This document shows positions 26,419-36,000 of a DNA stretch of 40,422 nt, one piece after another. Both the position numbers and the translations under genes were made by a program. Each line of letters begins with the position of its first letter. Within the stretch, counting starts at the first letter, position 1. The notes below the pieces were generated by a model. It had not been told where the DNA came from. It saw only the letters and a program-made list of their open reading frames with translations, and searched no databases. This DNA is from an uncultured Pseudomonadota bacterium (GTDB taxonomy: Bacteria > Myxococcota_A > UBA796 > SXON01): NCBI GenBank assembly GCA_903885375.1, contig CAISIK010000213.1:1-40422 (forward strand), read 5' to 3'.

Positions 26419-27573
26419 CTACCGCCAGGTGCGCAGCAGGTCGGCGAGCCGGACGTACTGCTCGGGCCGGTTGTAGAGCTGGCCGCTGATGCGCACGAAA
26501 CAGCGGCTGTCGTAGGCGGTGAAGGGCACCTCGATGCGGTGCTCCTCGTAGAGGCGCGCGGTGAGCTCCGGCCCCTGCCCGGCCTGGGCCCAGGGCACGT
26601 GGACCGCCGCCATCGGGCCGTACCAGTCGCGGGAGTCGGGGTGGGGGAGCTCCGTGCCGAGCGCGTGTGCGAGCCGCGCGCGCCCCTCCTGCACGAGGCC
26701 GTGGTTGCTGGCGCGCACCGCTTCGAGCCCGAAAGCTTCGAGCTTGTCGAGGGCGGCGGGCACGGCGAGCCAGGCCGTGGGATCGAAGGTGCCGGTCCAC
26801 TCGAACTCGGGCGCGGGGCCGAGGCCGTAGCCGTGGCTGGTGACGGTGGGGTGGGCCCGTCGGCGCCAGTCGGGGTGGATCCACAGCACGGCGGCACCCT
26901 TGGGGGCGCACACCCACTTGTGAAGGTTTCCCGTGTAGAAGTCGGGCACGAGCGAGGCGATCGACAAGGGGAGCAGACCGGGAGCGTGCGCGCCATCCAC
27001 CAGCACGGGCACGCCGCGGGCCCGGGCGAGGGCCACCAGCTCGGCGGCCGGTAGGATGAGCGCCGTGGCGCTGGTGATGTGGTCGACGATCACGAGGCGG
27101 GTGCGGGGGCCGATGGCGGCAGCGAAGGCCTCCACCACTTGCTCGGCGCGCTCGATGGGGAAGGGCACCACCGCTGGCACCTGGCGCACGCCGAAGCGGT
27201 GCTCCAGCCGCAGGAGGGCGCGCTTCACGGCGCCGTAGCCGTGGTCGGCGTGCACCACCTCGTCGCCGGGCAGCCAGTCGATGGCATCGAGCGCGGCCTG
27301 GACGCCGTGGGTGGCGTTGGGCACGAAAACGAGCCCGGGCGCATCGCAGTCGAGGAAGGCGGCCACCCGCGCGCGCACGGCATCGAGCCGGGCCGGGAGC
27401 TGCCGCGCGAGGAACAGGATGAGCTCCCGCTCCATCTCCTCGCGCAGGGCCGTCTGCACCGCGAGGACGGTGCGCGGCGTGGCGCCGAAGCTCCCGTGGT
27501 TGAGGTAGTCCACGGTGGGGTCGAGGCCCCACTCGGCCACAAGGGCGGGGGAGCCGGTCGTCCAGGGCTGCAT
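26419..27573 (-). CDS. Class V aminotransferase-fold PLP enzyme (isopenicillin N epimerase-like)
   Basis: 384 residues. The start MQPWTTGS precedes the family opening YLNHGSFGATP. PLP-site residues: FVPNATHGVQAALD (phosphate loop), LVDGAHAPG (cofactor Asp), and TGNLHKWVCAPKG, where Lys is the Schiff-base lysine. The C-terminal VPFTAYDSRCFVRISGQLYNRPEQY carries the carboxylate-binding Arg. The closest named type is isopenicillin N epimerase-like/cysteine desulfurase-like class V enzymes. In non-beta-lactam bacteria these are usually amino acid lyases, epimerases or desulfurases of unknown substrate. No antibiotic cluster genes are nearby. It diverges from the DUF481 gene (54 bp between starts). 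Confidence 0.9.
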   Translation of the reverse strand: MQPWTTGSPALVAEWGLDPTVDYLNHGSFGATPRTVLAVQTALREEMERELILFLARQLPARLDAVRARVAAFLDCDAPGLVFVPNATHGVQAALDAIDWLPGDEVVHADHGYGAVKRALLRLEHRFGVRQVPAVVPFPIERAEQVVEAFAAAIGPRTRLVIVDHITSATALILPAAELVALARARGVPVLVDGAHAPGLLPLSIASLVPDFYTGNLHKWVCAPKGAAVLWIHPDWRRRAHPTVTSHGYGLGPAPEFEWTGTFDPTAWLAVPAALDKLEAFGLEAVRASNHGLVQEGRARLAHALGTELPHPDSRDWYGPMAAVHVPWAQAGQGPELTARLYEEHRIEVPFTAYDSRCFVRISGQLYNRPEQYVRLADLLRTWR

Positions 27574-27627
27574 GCGCGAGGGTATCCCTCTTTTCGGTTA
27601 TCGCAGGGGGCACGGACCGAGGTGGTG

Positions 27628-28422
27628 ATGCTGCTCTTCCTGTCTTCCTTCGCCTTCGCGGAGGACTCCGCGTTCGCGGGCGCCCGCGCGGAGGCCGACG
27701 CGCGGAAGCAGCCGGAGGCGCTCGCCACGGCCGAGCTGGGCGGCATCCTCTCCTTCGGCAACACCGAGTCGATGGCGCTCAACGGGCAGGGGGTGGCCTC
27801 CTACCGGTGGCTCGACAACGCCGTGGGCGGCACCTTCGGCGTGAACTGGGGCCAGTCGCGGGTGGATGCCGATGGTGACGGCAAGCTCAACGACGCCGAG
27901 CGGGAGGCCGACTACGTGAAGACGGCGGAGCGCGAGGCGGCCACGCTCCGGTACGACCGCTTCATCGGCGGCATCACCAGCCTCTACGGCCTCGCAGGCG
28001 CCTTCACCGACACCTTCGCCGGCTACGACTACCGGGTGAACGGGCAGGTGGGCGTCTCGCGCGCGTTCGTGACCAGCGTGACCGGCGGGTTCAAGGGCGA
28101 GATCGGCGTCGACGTGGCCCGTGAGGACTTCGTGGACGGCATCAGCCCCAACGCGCAGACCGTGCTCTCGGCCCGCCTCCTGCTGGGCGGACGCTACATG
28201 TTCAACCCGCACGTCACCTTCGAGGACACGCTCGAGGTCTACGAGAGCCTGCTGGACCAGGAAGACCTTCGGTTGAACAACACGGCTACGGTGTCTGCCG
28301 TGCTCACCGGGCGGCTCAGCATGAAGCTCAGCCACGTGCTCGCTTTCGACAACATCCCGGTCGAGGGGTACCAGCAGCTCGACCACAGCACCGTGGCCTC
28401 GCTGGTGGTCAGCTTCCTCTGA
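27628..28422 (+). CDS. DUF481-type outer-membrane protein with EF-hand-like loop
   Basis: 264 residues from ATG 27628. Signal peptide MLLFLSSFAFA. The mature protein matches the DUF481 (YdiY-like) pattern: ELGGILSFGNTES near the start, many amphipathic strands, and a final strand ending VVSFL, as in outer-membrane barrels. Between two early strands is DADGDGKLNDAE (after WGQSRV), a complete 12-residue EF-hand calcium loop, followed by a charged helix (READYVKTAEREAATLRYDR). This insert should lie in an extracellular loop or periplasmic turn. The stop codon is one base from the stop of the convergent double-HtrA gene. Confidence 0.86.
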   Translation: MLLFLSSFAFAEDSAFAGARAEADARKQPEALATAELGGILSFGNTESMALNGQGVASYRWLDNAVGGTFGVNWGQSRVDADGDGKLNDAEREADYVKTAEREAATLRYDRFIGGITSLYGLAGAFTDTFAGYDYRVNGQVGVSRAFVTSVTGGFKGEIGVDVAREDFVDGISPNAQTVLSARLLLGGRYMFNPHVTFEDTLEVYESLLDQEDLRLNNTATVSAVLTGRLSMKLSHVLAFDNIPVEGYQQLDHSTVASLVVSFL

Positions 28423-28423
28423 A

Positions 28424-31234
28424 TCAGGGCACCGACGCGCGCTCCCAGCCCGCTCCTGCCCGCCGCAGCTCGGTGGTGGGCCAGTAGTCGAGGTCGAGGC
28501 GCAGGGTGACCACCCCCGGCCGGCCGTCGAGGTTCTTGCCTTCGAGGCGAACGTCGGCCCCGTCGGCCTTGCCGCGCACGGCGGCCACGAAGGCGTCGAG
28601 GTTGGGAACGGGCTGGCCGTCCACCGCGATGATCTGCCAGGTGGGGTCGAGGTCGTAGCGATCGGCGGGGCCGCCGAACCACCGCCATCCCACGTACACG
28701 CCGGTGCGCGGAACGCCCATCTGCAGCCCGGCCTCCTCCGAGGTTTCCTGGATGAGCGCCCCGGCGAAGAGCACCGCGCGGTCGAGGCCGCGGGTGTTCA
28801 CGACCGTGGTGGGCACGCTCAGCGAAACGGGGGAGCCGCCCCGCCACACGCGCAGCGCGAGCGGCGAGCCGTCGCCCGGGGCGTCGAGCTTCTGCCAGTC
28901 GGAGGTGGGCTCCCCGGCCACGTCGAGCAGCAGGTCGCCCTCGACGACGAGGCCGCGGGCCGCGCTGGTGGCCGACACGTGCGTGACCGCGAGGATGCGC
29001 GAGGCGCCGGCGCGGACCAGCGCGGTGGCCTCCGTGGCCGGGAGCCCACGGTCCACGGCGAGGGCCAGCGGGAGGGGCGCCCAGGCCACGCCCAGCGTGC
29101 GTTCGGGGGGCGTGGTGCCCGCGCGCACGGCCGCCACGACATCGTCCAGGAGGTCGGCGGGCATGCCGCGGAAGCCGGCAGATTGGCTCTTCCCGGAGCC
29201 GGTCACGAAGGAGGCGAGGAAGGCCACTACCTCGCCCTTCTGGTTCACCACGGCGCCGCCGCGCTCGAGCGGCGCATCCTGGGTGACCAGCAGGTCGAGG
29301 TTGAAGTCGCGGTACTGGGGCACCGACGGCGCCAGGAGGGTGAAGGGCCGGTAGTCGCGCACGCGGGTCTCGCCCCACTCCACCTCGAGGCGCCCATTGA
29401 GGCCCACCTGCCACACCGTGGCGCCCGCGGCGGGGCGCTTCGGCTGCAGCCGAGCCTCGCCGAGCACGGTGCCGCCGAGCAGGGCGGGGTCGTACTGCAC
29501 GACCGCGAGGTTGTGCTCGGGGTGGAAGTACACGGGCCGGGCGGGCACGCGCACGGCGCCACCGATGAGCAGGCTCACCTCGGCGAGCGCCTGCGGAACG
29601 GTGTCACGGTCCACGAGCACGAGGCCCTGCTTGGCATCGATCACCAGCCCAGCGCCCGAGTAGAAGTCGCCTTCGTTCCCGGACAGCACGAAGGGCAGGC
29701 GCGTTTCCACCCACACCAACGCCGAGGCCGCCTTGCCGGGAGGGCCCGACGGCAGACGAGGGAGGAGGACGGGGGACGGTTGAGGCACGGCCTCCGGGGA
29801 GGGTGCAGGGAGCGCCACGCAGGGCCAGCGACCGGTGCGGTCATCGCGCGTGCAGTGCTGCGCGGGGAAGAGCGTTCGGTCGATGCGCCAGGCGCCCACC
29901 TTGGGGCGGTTGGGCTCGTCGAGGGTCACGAACCGGACGGGCACGCGAGCGTTGGCCGGGAGCTGGTTGAGGATGGCCTCCAGCGCCGCGAGGTTGGGGG
30001 TGTCCTCGCCGGCCACGTTGTCGATGCGGGCCTCGGGGGGCACGCCGCCGTGGCGGAGCCCGTAGGAGGCCGCCGCCACGTACACGCCGCGCAGCGGAAG
30101 CAGGTGGTTCCGGGCCTGCTGGAAGCTCAGGTCGTGCAGCACGTCGCCGCCGATCTCGAGGTAGGCGCTCGGCGTGGCGGCGTGCAGGTCGGCCACGCGC
30201 AGCGGCACGTCGAGCGCCTTTCCGGCGCGCTCCACCGTGAGGGTGAGCGTGCCGCCCACGCGGTCGTCCATCGCGGCTTCGAGGCGCGGGAAGCCGTCGA
30301 GCGGCGTGCCATCGAGGCCCACCACGATATCGCCGACCTCGAGGAGGCCGGCGGCCGGGCCGCCGGGGATCACCTCTCGCACCACGAGGAGCCCGGTGGC
30401 GTCGGCGTTGTGCTCGCGGGCCGCCCGCTCCGTTTCGGGCCGCAACCCCAGCCGCTGGAGCTCCTCCCACGGCGTCTGCCGCCACACGGCGTGCACGCTG
30501 CCGCGCGTGACCGGCTGGCCCGCCTGGATGAGCGCGAGCGCGCGCGCCACGCGGTGGAGCGGAAGGTAGAAGGAGGCGGCGCTGTCGCGGCGGCTGCCGG
30601 CGTTGAGCGCCACCACCTTGCCGCGGATGTCGAGCACGGGGGAGCCGGAGCTGCCGCCCGTGGTGCCTGCCGCCGCCTGGATGTAGGCGGTGTTGAAGTC
30701 GTTGTAGCCGCCGCCGTAGCGGGGGGCGTCGCGGTCGAGGCGCGCGATGGTGCCGCTGTGGATGGAGAGCTTCTCGCCGGCGTTGTTGCCCACCACGCGG
30801 ATTTCGAGGCCCACGCGGGCCCCCTCGGGGTCGAGCTCCAGCGCCTTCACGTTCGTGTAGCGGAGGGCCGCCGGGTCGTACTGGTAGAAGCCGAAGTCGT
30901 GCACCGGGTCGCGGTAGATGGCCCGGAGCGGCACCACCTCGTTGTTCTGGGTGATGGCCTCGCTCTTCACCGGGCCGGGGGTGACGACGTGGCGGTTGGT
31001 GAGGATGATGCCGCGCTCCGCATCCACCACGAAGCCGGTGGCGAAGCTGTGCCCCGCATCCTCCGTGTCGAAGGAGCGGGTGCTGAGGATGTCCACGGAG
31101 ATGACGGCCGGCGTGGCGGCCTTCACCATCGCGCTCCACGGGTCTTCGGCCGGGGCCGCCGGCCGGGCGGCGGGGCCCGCGTGCGCGGACGCGACGAAGA
31201 GCGAAACGAACAGCGTGACGGCAGCGAGGGGCAT
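28424..31234 (-). CDS. Double HtrA/Deg protease of the Nma111/Deg7 type
   Basis: 936 residues from ATG 31232-31234, giving signal peptide MPLAAVTLFVSLFVASAHA, so it is periplasmic. The first protease domain has His82 (LTNRHVV), Asp113 (PVHDFGF) and Ser196 (TTGGSSGSPV). Stretches such as YRDPVHDFGF, VVGNNAGEKLSIHSGTIARL and YNDFNTAYIQAA are almost those of yeast Nma111. A PDZ domain (~300-380) and a PDZ-like domain (LHAATPSAYLEIGG ... LPANARVPVRF) follow. The second protease domain (~540-740) is degenerate: His is Asp in LVDRDTV, Asp is Asn in HPEHNLAV, and Ser is Gly in LERGGAVV. A second PDZ pair ends the protein. Duplicated, half-dead HtrA is the Nma111/Deg7 plan. Last of the thrombospondin-like/OmpA/HtrA set (23 bp after OmpA). 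Confidence 0.93.
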   Translation of the reverse strand: MPLAAVTLFVSLFVASAHAGPAARPAAPAEDPWSAMVKAATPAVISVDILSTRSFDTEDAGHSFATGFVVDAERGIILTNRHVVTPGPVKSEAITQNNEVVPLRAIYRDPVHDFGFYQYDPAALRYTNVKALELDPEGARVGLEIRVVGNNAGEKLSIHSGTIARLDRDAPRYGGGYNDFNTAYIQAAAGTTGGSSGSPVLDIRGKVVALNAGSRRDSAASFYLPLHRVARALALIQAGQPVTRGSVHAVWRQTPWEELQRLGLRPETERAAREHNADATGLLVVREVIPGGPAAGLLEVGDIVVGLDGTPLDGFPRLEAAMDDRVGGTLTLTVERAGKALDVPLRVADLHAATPSAYLEIGGDVLHDLSFQQARNHLLPLRGVYVAAASYGLRHGGVPPEARIDNVAGEDTPNLAALEAILNQLPANARVPVRFVTLDEPNRPKVGAWRIDRTLFPAQHCTRDDRTGRWPCVALPAPSPEAVPQPSPVLLPRLPSGPPGKAASALVWVETRLPFVLSGNEGDFYSGAGLVIDAKQGLVLVDRDTVPQALAEVSLLIGGAVRVPARPVYFHPEHNLAVVQYDPALLGGTVLGEARLQPKRPAAGATVWQVGLNGRLEVEWGETRVRDYRPFTLLAPSVPQYRDFNLDLLVTQDAPLERGGAVVNQKGEVVAFLASFVTGSGKSQSAGFRGMPADLLDDVVAAVRAGTTPPERTLGVAWAPLPLALAVDRGLPATEATALVRAGASRILAVTHVSATSAARGLVVEGDLLLDVAGEPTSDWQKLDAPGDGSPLALRVWRGGSPVSLSVPTTVVNTRGLDRAVLFAGALIQETSEEAGLQMGVPRTGVYVGWRWFGGPADRYDLDPTWQIIAVDGQPVPNLDAFVAAVRGKADGADVRLEGKNLDGRPGVVTLRLDLDYWPTTELRRAGAGWERASVP

Positions 31235-31257
31235 CCCGCCCGTTATCCCCGCGCGGC

Positions 31258-33015
31258 TCAGCGCCGCTCGACCACGATGAACTCCACGCGCCGGTTGCGG
31301 GCCCACGCGGCCTCGTTCTCGCCGGTGGCCAGCGGTCGCGACTCGCCGAAGCCCTCGGCCACGAGCCGCTCGCCGGCCACACCCCTCGCGATCAGGTACT
31401 CGCGCACCGCCGCGGCGCGGGCCTGGCTCAGCGTGAGGTTCGTCGAGGCCGAGCCCTTGTTGTCGGTGTGCCCCTCCACGCGCACGCGGAGCAGCTCCGG
31501 GTGCTCCTGGAGGATGCCGGCCACCTCTTGGAGCAGCGCGAAGCTCTCGGGCTTGATCAGGTCGCGCCCGCTCTCGAAGAACACCGCCTCGCGGATCTCG
31601 ATGTGGTCGGCCACCACCGCCACGCGCGCGGCGCGCAGCGTGAGGGTGATCTCGTTGGGGGAGCCCACCGCGATGTTGACCGGGATCTTCGCGGGCGCGT
31701 AGCCTGGAGCGGAGGCCTGGATATCCATGGCGCCCGCCGCCACGAGCCGGTCGACCGTGGCCGTCGGGCGCTCGAAGGACTGTCCGGGGATGGCGAGCGT
31801 GGCGGACACGGGCGCGCCTTTCTCGTCGACCACCCGGAGCTGCAGCCGCCCTTGCGCCAGCTCCCGCTCCATCTGGATGATCCGCTCCGAAGGCCGGCCG
31901 GGCGGCACGTCGATGAGCATCCGCACGGTGGCGTAGCCGGGCGCGGTGGCCTGGAGCGGGTAGCTGTCGCGCGGGAGCAGGAGCTGCCGATCACCCGCCA
32001 CCTCGCGGCCGGCGATGCCGCTCACCACCCCCGGAACCGCCGCGCCCGTCTGCCGGTCCACGAAGCGCAACGCGAGCTGGGTGCCCTCGGGGCAGCCATC
32101 GTCATCCTCCCAGTGGTCGGTGTCCTCCGGCTCTCCCACGCAGGCGTCGGCATCGTCCCAGACCGCGTCGCCATCGGTGTCGCGGCGCACGCGGGGCTCG
32201 AACCCGACGCCGAGCACGGCCCGCATCGCGGGGGCGCCGAGGCCGGAGTTGAGGCCGGCCCCCAGCCCCGCGCGGATCACGGTGCCCGCGCCGAGCCGCG
32301 TCCAGCCGCTCGCCATCACCTCGGCCGGCGAGCTCGCGTCCGGATCGCCGCCGCCGAGGGCGGTGGCGGCATCCACCTCGAGGCCGACGCCGAACCGGGG
32401 CGAGATCGTGAGGCCGGTCGCGGCGCGCACCGAGACCTGGGGGCCCCACGCCACGTTCTCGAAACCGTACTCCGGCGGCAGGAGCACCCCCGCCGCGCCT
32501 TGCATGCGCAGCGGGCCGAAGTCGCGGTCCGCCACCGCCCCGAGCTCGGCCACGAACCCGTCGGCCGCAAGTCCGGGCGCGAGCCCCGTGGGGAGCCCCA
32601 CGCGGCCGTACGCCGCGAGGCCGACCCGGTCATTCTCGCGCCGCAGGATGTTACCCTTCACCTCGAAGGCCACATCGCCCATGTCGGTGGTGTCCTCCGA
32701 GGTGCCGCCGAAGCTGCGGAGCACGATGGGCACCAGGAGCCCCACGCGCACCCGCCCCACCGTGTAGCCGGCGAGCAGGTCGAGCTGGGTCACGTTGGCG
32801 AGGATCGACTCGACGGTGCCGTCGTCGTAGCGGTACACGAGCGGGTCGCGCGTGTAGCTGAACAACAGGCGACCGGAGAAGCGCTTCGCCTGCCCGACGG
32901 TGCTGTCATCGGTCCAGATGGTGTGCTCCGCATCCACCGACGGGCGGAAGCGTTGGGCGTTGATCGGCGGGGTTTCCGGCGGGGTGGCGAGGGCGAGGGC
33001 GAGGCCGAGCAGCAT
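31258..33015 (-). CDS. OmpA-family outer-membrane protein with PEGA-like domains
   Basis: 585 residues from ATG 33013-33015. Short signal peptide, an N-terminal outer-membrane barrel (~25-270), and one thrombospondin type 3-like calcium segment (DTDGDAVWDDADACVG ... DDDGCPE). Two PEGA-like beta domains follow, each with a Gly-Tyr-Ala motif (ATAPGYATVRM, ASAPGYAPAKI). The C-terminal OmpA domain (~470-585) contains IREAVFFESGRDLIKP, VEGHTDNKGS, LSQARAAAVREYLIARGV and NRRVEFIV, with the peptidoglycan-binding Asp and Arg. It should link the outer membrane to peptidoglycan. It begins 2 bp after the thrombospondin-like gene and is followed by the double HtrA gene, so one transcript is likely. Confidence 0.94.
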   Translation of the reverse strand: MLLGLALALATPPETPPINAQRFRPSVDAEHTIWTDDSTVGQAKRFSGRLLFSYTRDPLVYRYDDGTVESILANVTQLDLLAGYTVGRVRVGLLVPIVLRSFGGTSEDTTDMGDVAFEVKGNILRRENDRVGLAAYGRVGLPTGLAPGLAADGFVAELGAVADRDFGPLRMQGAAGVLLPPEYGFENVAWGPQVSVRAATGLTISPRFGVGLEVDAATALGGGDPDASSPAEVMASGWTRLGAGTVIRAGLGAGLNSGLGAPAMRAVLGVGFEPRVRRDTDGDAVWDDADACVGEPEDTDHWEDDDGCPEGTQLALRFVDRQTGAAVPGVVSGIAGREVAGDRQLLLPRDSYPLQATAPGYATVRMLIDVPPGRPSERIIQMERELAQGRLQLRVVDEKGAPVSATLAIPGQSFERPTATVDRLVAAGAMDIQASAPGYAPAKIPVNIAVGSPNEITLTLRAARVAVVADHIEIREAVFFESGRDLIKPESFALLQEVAGILQEHPELLRVRVEGHTDNKGSASTNLTLSQARAAAVREYLIARGVAGERLVAEGFGESRPLATGENEAAWARNRRVEFIVVERR

Positions 33016-33017
33016 GG

Positions 33018-36000
33018 TCAGCTCCGAGCCGCACGCCGGCGGCGCGCGAGCAGGGCGGTGAAGGAGAGGGGGAAGAAGGCGGCCGCGCCGCCCCCGCAGC
33101 CGGAGAATCCGCCGCCGCCGAGATACCGGCCGGGTTTCACGTCGTCCTCCACGTCGTCGGTGGGGTCGAGCGGGTTCCGGCCCGAGTCCACCTCCGAGCC
33201 GTCGCTCACGCCGCCGCCATCGGTGTCGGGGTTGAGCGGGTCCGTGCCGTAGGCCAGCTCGGCGGCATCGCCGAGGCCGTCGAAGTCCGTGTCGGGGTTG
33301 AGCGGGTCGGTGCCGAGCGCGGCCTCCTCCTCGTCGGTGAGGCCGTCGCCATCCCGATCCTCGCTCACCACGGTCTCGGAGTCATCCTCGGCCCAGAGCG
33401 GGTCGTGGCCGGTGGTCCACTCCACACCGTCGAAGCGGCCGCCGCCGTCGGTGTCGGAGGTGCCCGGGAGGGTACGGGCGTCGAACAGCTCGTCGCCGTC
33501 GGCGAGCGCGTCGCCATCGGAGTCCTCGGCCGCCGGGTCGGTGCCCGCGAGCAGCGCTTCCTCCCCATCGAGCAGGCGGTCGTCGTCGGCGTCCGTATCG
33601 ATCGGGGCGTCGTCCTCGCCGTCGGCGAGGCCGTCGCCGTCGGAGTCGGCGCGGGTGGGGTCGGTGCCGGCCGCGGCTTCGTCGCCATCCTCGAGGCCGT
33701 CGAGGTCACTGTCGGTGGCGACCGGGTCGGTGCCGCCCTGCACCTCGGCGCCGTCGGGGAGCCGATCGCCGTCGGTGTCCGCCACGGCCGGATCGCTGCC
33801 GAGCAGGTCCTCCGCGGCGTCAGGGAGGCCGTCGGCATCGCTGTCGGTGCCGGTGTTGGGCAGGGACGGCAGCGCGATCCACGGGGCGCTCCAGGCGGGG
33901 CCCGTGGTCTCCGCCAGATCGGTGGCGCCGTCGCCATCGCTGTCCACGAGGAGCGGGGAGCTCCCGGTCACGCGAAGCTCCAGCGCATCGGAGAGGCCGT
34001 CGCCATCGGTGTCGCTCGCGGCGGGCAGCGTGCCGAAGACGAGGGACTCCTCCCCATCGCGGAGGCCATCGCCGTCGGTGTCGCGCCGGGTGGGGTCGCC
34101 GAAGCCCTGGAGCTCCACGTTGTCGTCGAGGCCATCGCCGTCGGAGTCGGCGGCGCGGGCGTCGGTGCCGAGCACGAGGGTCTCGTCGCCGTCGGTGAGC
34201 CCGTCGCCATCGGTGTCGTCGGTGGAGGCCAGGGTGTGCAGCGCCGCTTCGAGGCCATCGTCGAGCCCATCGAGGTCGGCATCGCCCTCCGCCGCGGGGT
34301 CGTCGGCGGCGCTGCGGGGGTCGGTGCCCGCGAGCAGCTCGACCCCGTCGGGCGCGCCGCCGCCATCGGTGTCGGCCACCCAGGGGTCGGTGCCGGCGTC
34401 GAGCTCCTCGCCGTCGAGGGCGCCGTCATGGTCCACGTCGCGCTGGAGCGCCGCGTCGACCTCCTCCGCACTGTCGTCGAGCCCGTCGTCGTCGGTGTCG
34501 GCATCGAGCGGGTCGGCGCCGAAGGCGACCTCCTCCCCGTCGGCGAGGCCGTCGTCATCGCTGTCCTCGTCGCCGGGGTCGGTGCCCTGGGCCAGCTCGA
34601 TGCCATCGTTCGCACCATCGCCATCGCTGTCGGCGGCGGTGGGGTCGGTGCCCAGCGTGGCTTCGTGGGCGTCGAGCAGGCCGTCGTCGTCGGAGTCGCG
34701 GTCGCGGGGCGAGGTGCCGGCCACCCCCTCCACGCGGTCGTCGACGCCGTCGCCATCGGTGTCGGCGAGCAGGGGGTCGGAGCTGCCGGCCGCGACCTCC
34801 TCGCCGTCCTCCAGGCCGTCATCGTCGCTGTCTTCGTCGGAGGGGTCCGTGCCGTGCACGTTCACCTCGTCGCCGTCGTCGAGCCCGTCGCCGTCGCCGT
34901 CGGGGTTCTCCGGGTCGAGCCCGAGCGCGGCCTCCTCCACGTCGCTCAGGCCATCGCCGTCGTGGTCGAGCACGTCGTCGCCCGCGTCGGCGGGGTCGGT
35001 GCCGTCGCGGAGCACCTCCACGCCGTCGTCCGTGCCGCCCCCGTCGGTGTCCGCGAGGTCGGGGTCGGAGCCGGCGTCAAGCTCCTCGCTGTCGTCGAGC
35101 CCGTCGCCGTCGGCGTCGGCCACGAGCGGGTCGGTGCCCCAGGTCTCCACCTCGTCGCCATCGTCGAGCCCGTCGCCGTCGGTGTCCGCAACGGCGGGGT
35201 CGGTGCCGAGCGTGGCCTCCTCCGCATCGGTGAGCCCATCGAGGTCAGGGTCGGTCAAGAGGCAGGTGGAGAGCAGGACGGGCCCGATCACCTCGAACTC
35301 CGCGCTCGCCTGGCTGTACACGTACAGGCCGAAGTTGCCGGTGGGGAAGGTGCCCGCTTCGTCGATCTCGAGCGCACCGTCCACCCACACCTGGACGGCG
35401 GTGGGCGAGTACGCCATCTCCACCTGGTAGGTCGTGTTGTCGTCCCAACCGGTGTTGCCGAGGTTCGTGGCCCGCACCACCTCGGAAACGCTCCCGGTGC
35501 GGCACCACTCGTCGGTGGAGGTGAGCGCGCCGGAGACGAGGTTCATCGCGAGCCCCTCTTCGGCGGTGCACCCCGACTTGGTCTGGTCGCCCTGTTTCCA
35601 GTCAAAAAGCAGGTACTCGGCGGCGGCGTCGCTGCCCTCACCAGCGTCGAAGCCCACCACCCAGCCCACGAAGTCGTCGTCCTCCGTGGTGTTCACCGTC
35701 ACGTCGAAGGTGATGGTGGCCGTTTCGGCGGGAATCTCGGTCGTGTACACGGAGGGCACCGAGTTGGCGCTCTCGGTGAAGGTGCTGCCCGACACCGACC
35801 AGCTCGCGCTCGCGCTGGTGTCGATGCTGTCGGTCATCGACTCGGTGAAGTCGGCGCCCCAGGCCGTTTCGCTGCACTCCCAGCCGGGCTCGATCGCGCA
35901 CAGATCGGTGCAGCCATCGCCGTTGTCGGTGTTGCCATCATCGCAGCTCTCGCCGCTCGTGAGCGTGCCATCGCCGCAGGCCGCGAGCGCGGTGCGGGCG

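Noticed and set aside
33120..35260. The regular repeats as a CRISPR array or DNA satellite
   Set aside because: Units vary in length and sequence and keep the frame of calcium loops across the whole gene; this is protein-level repetition.
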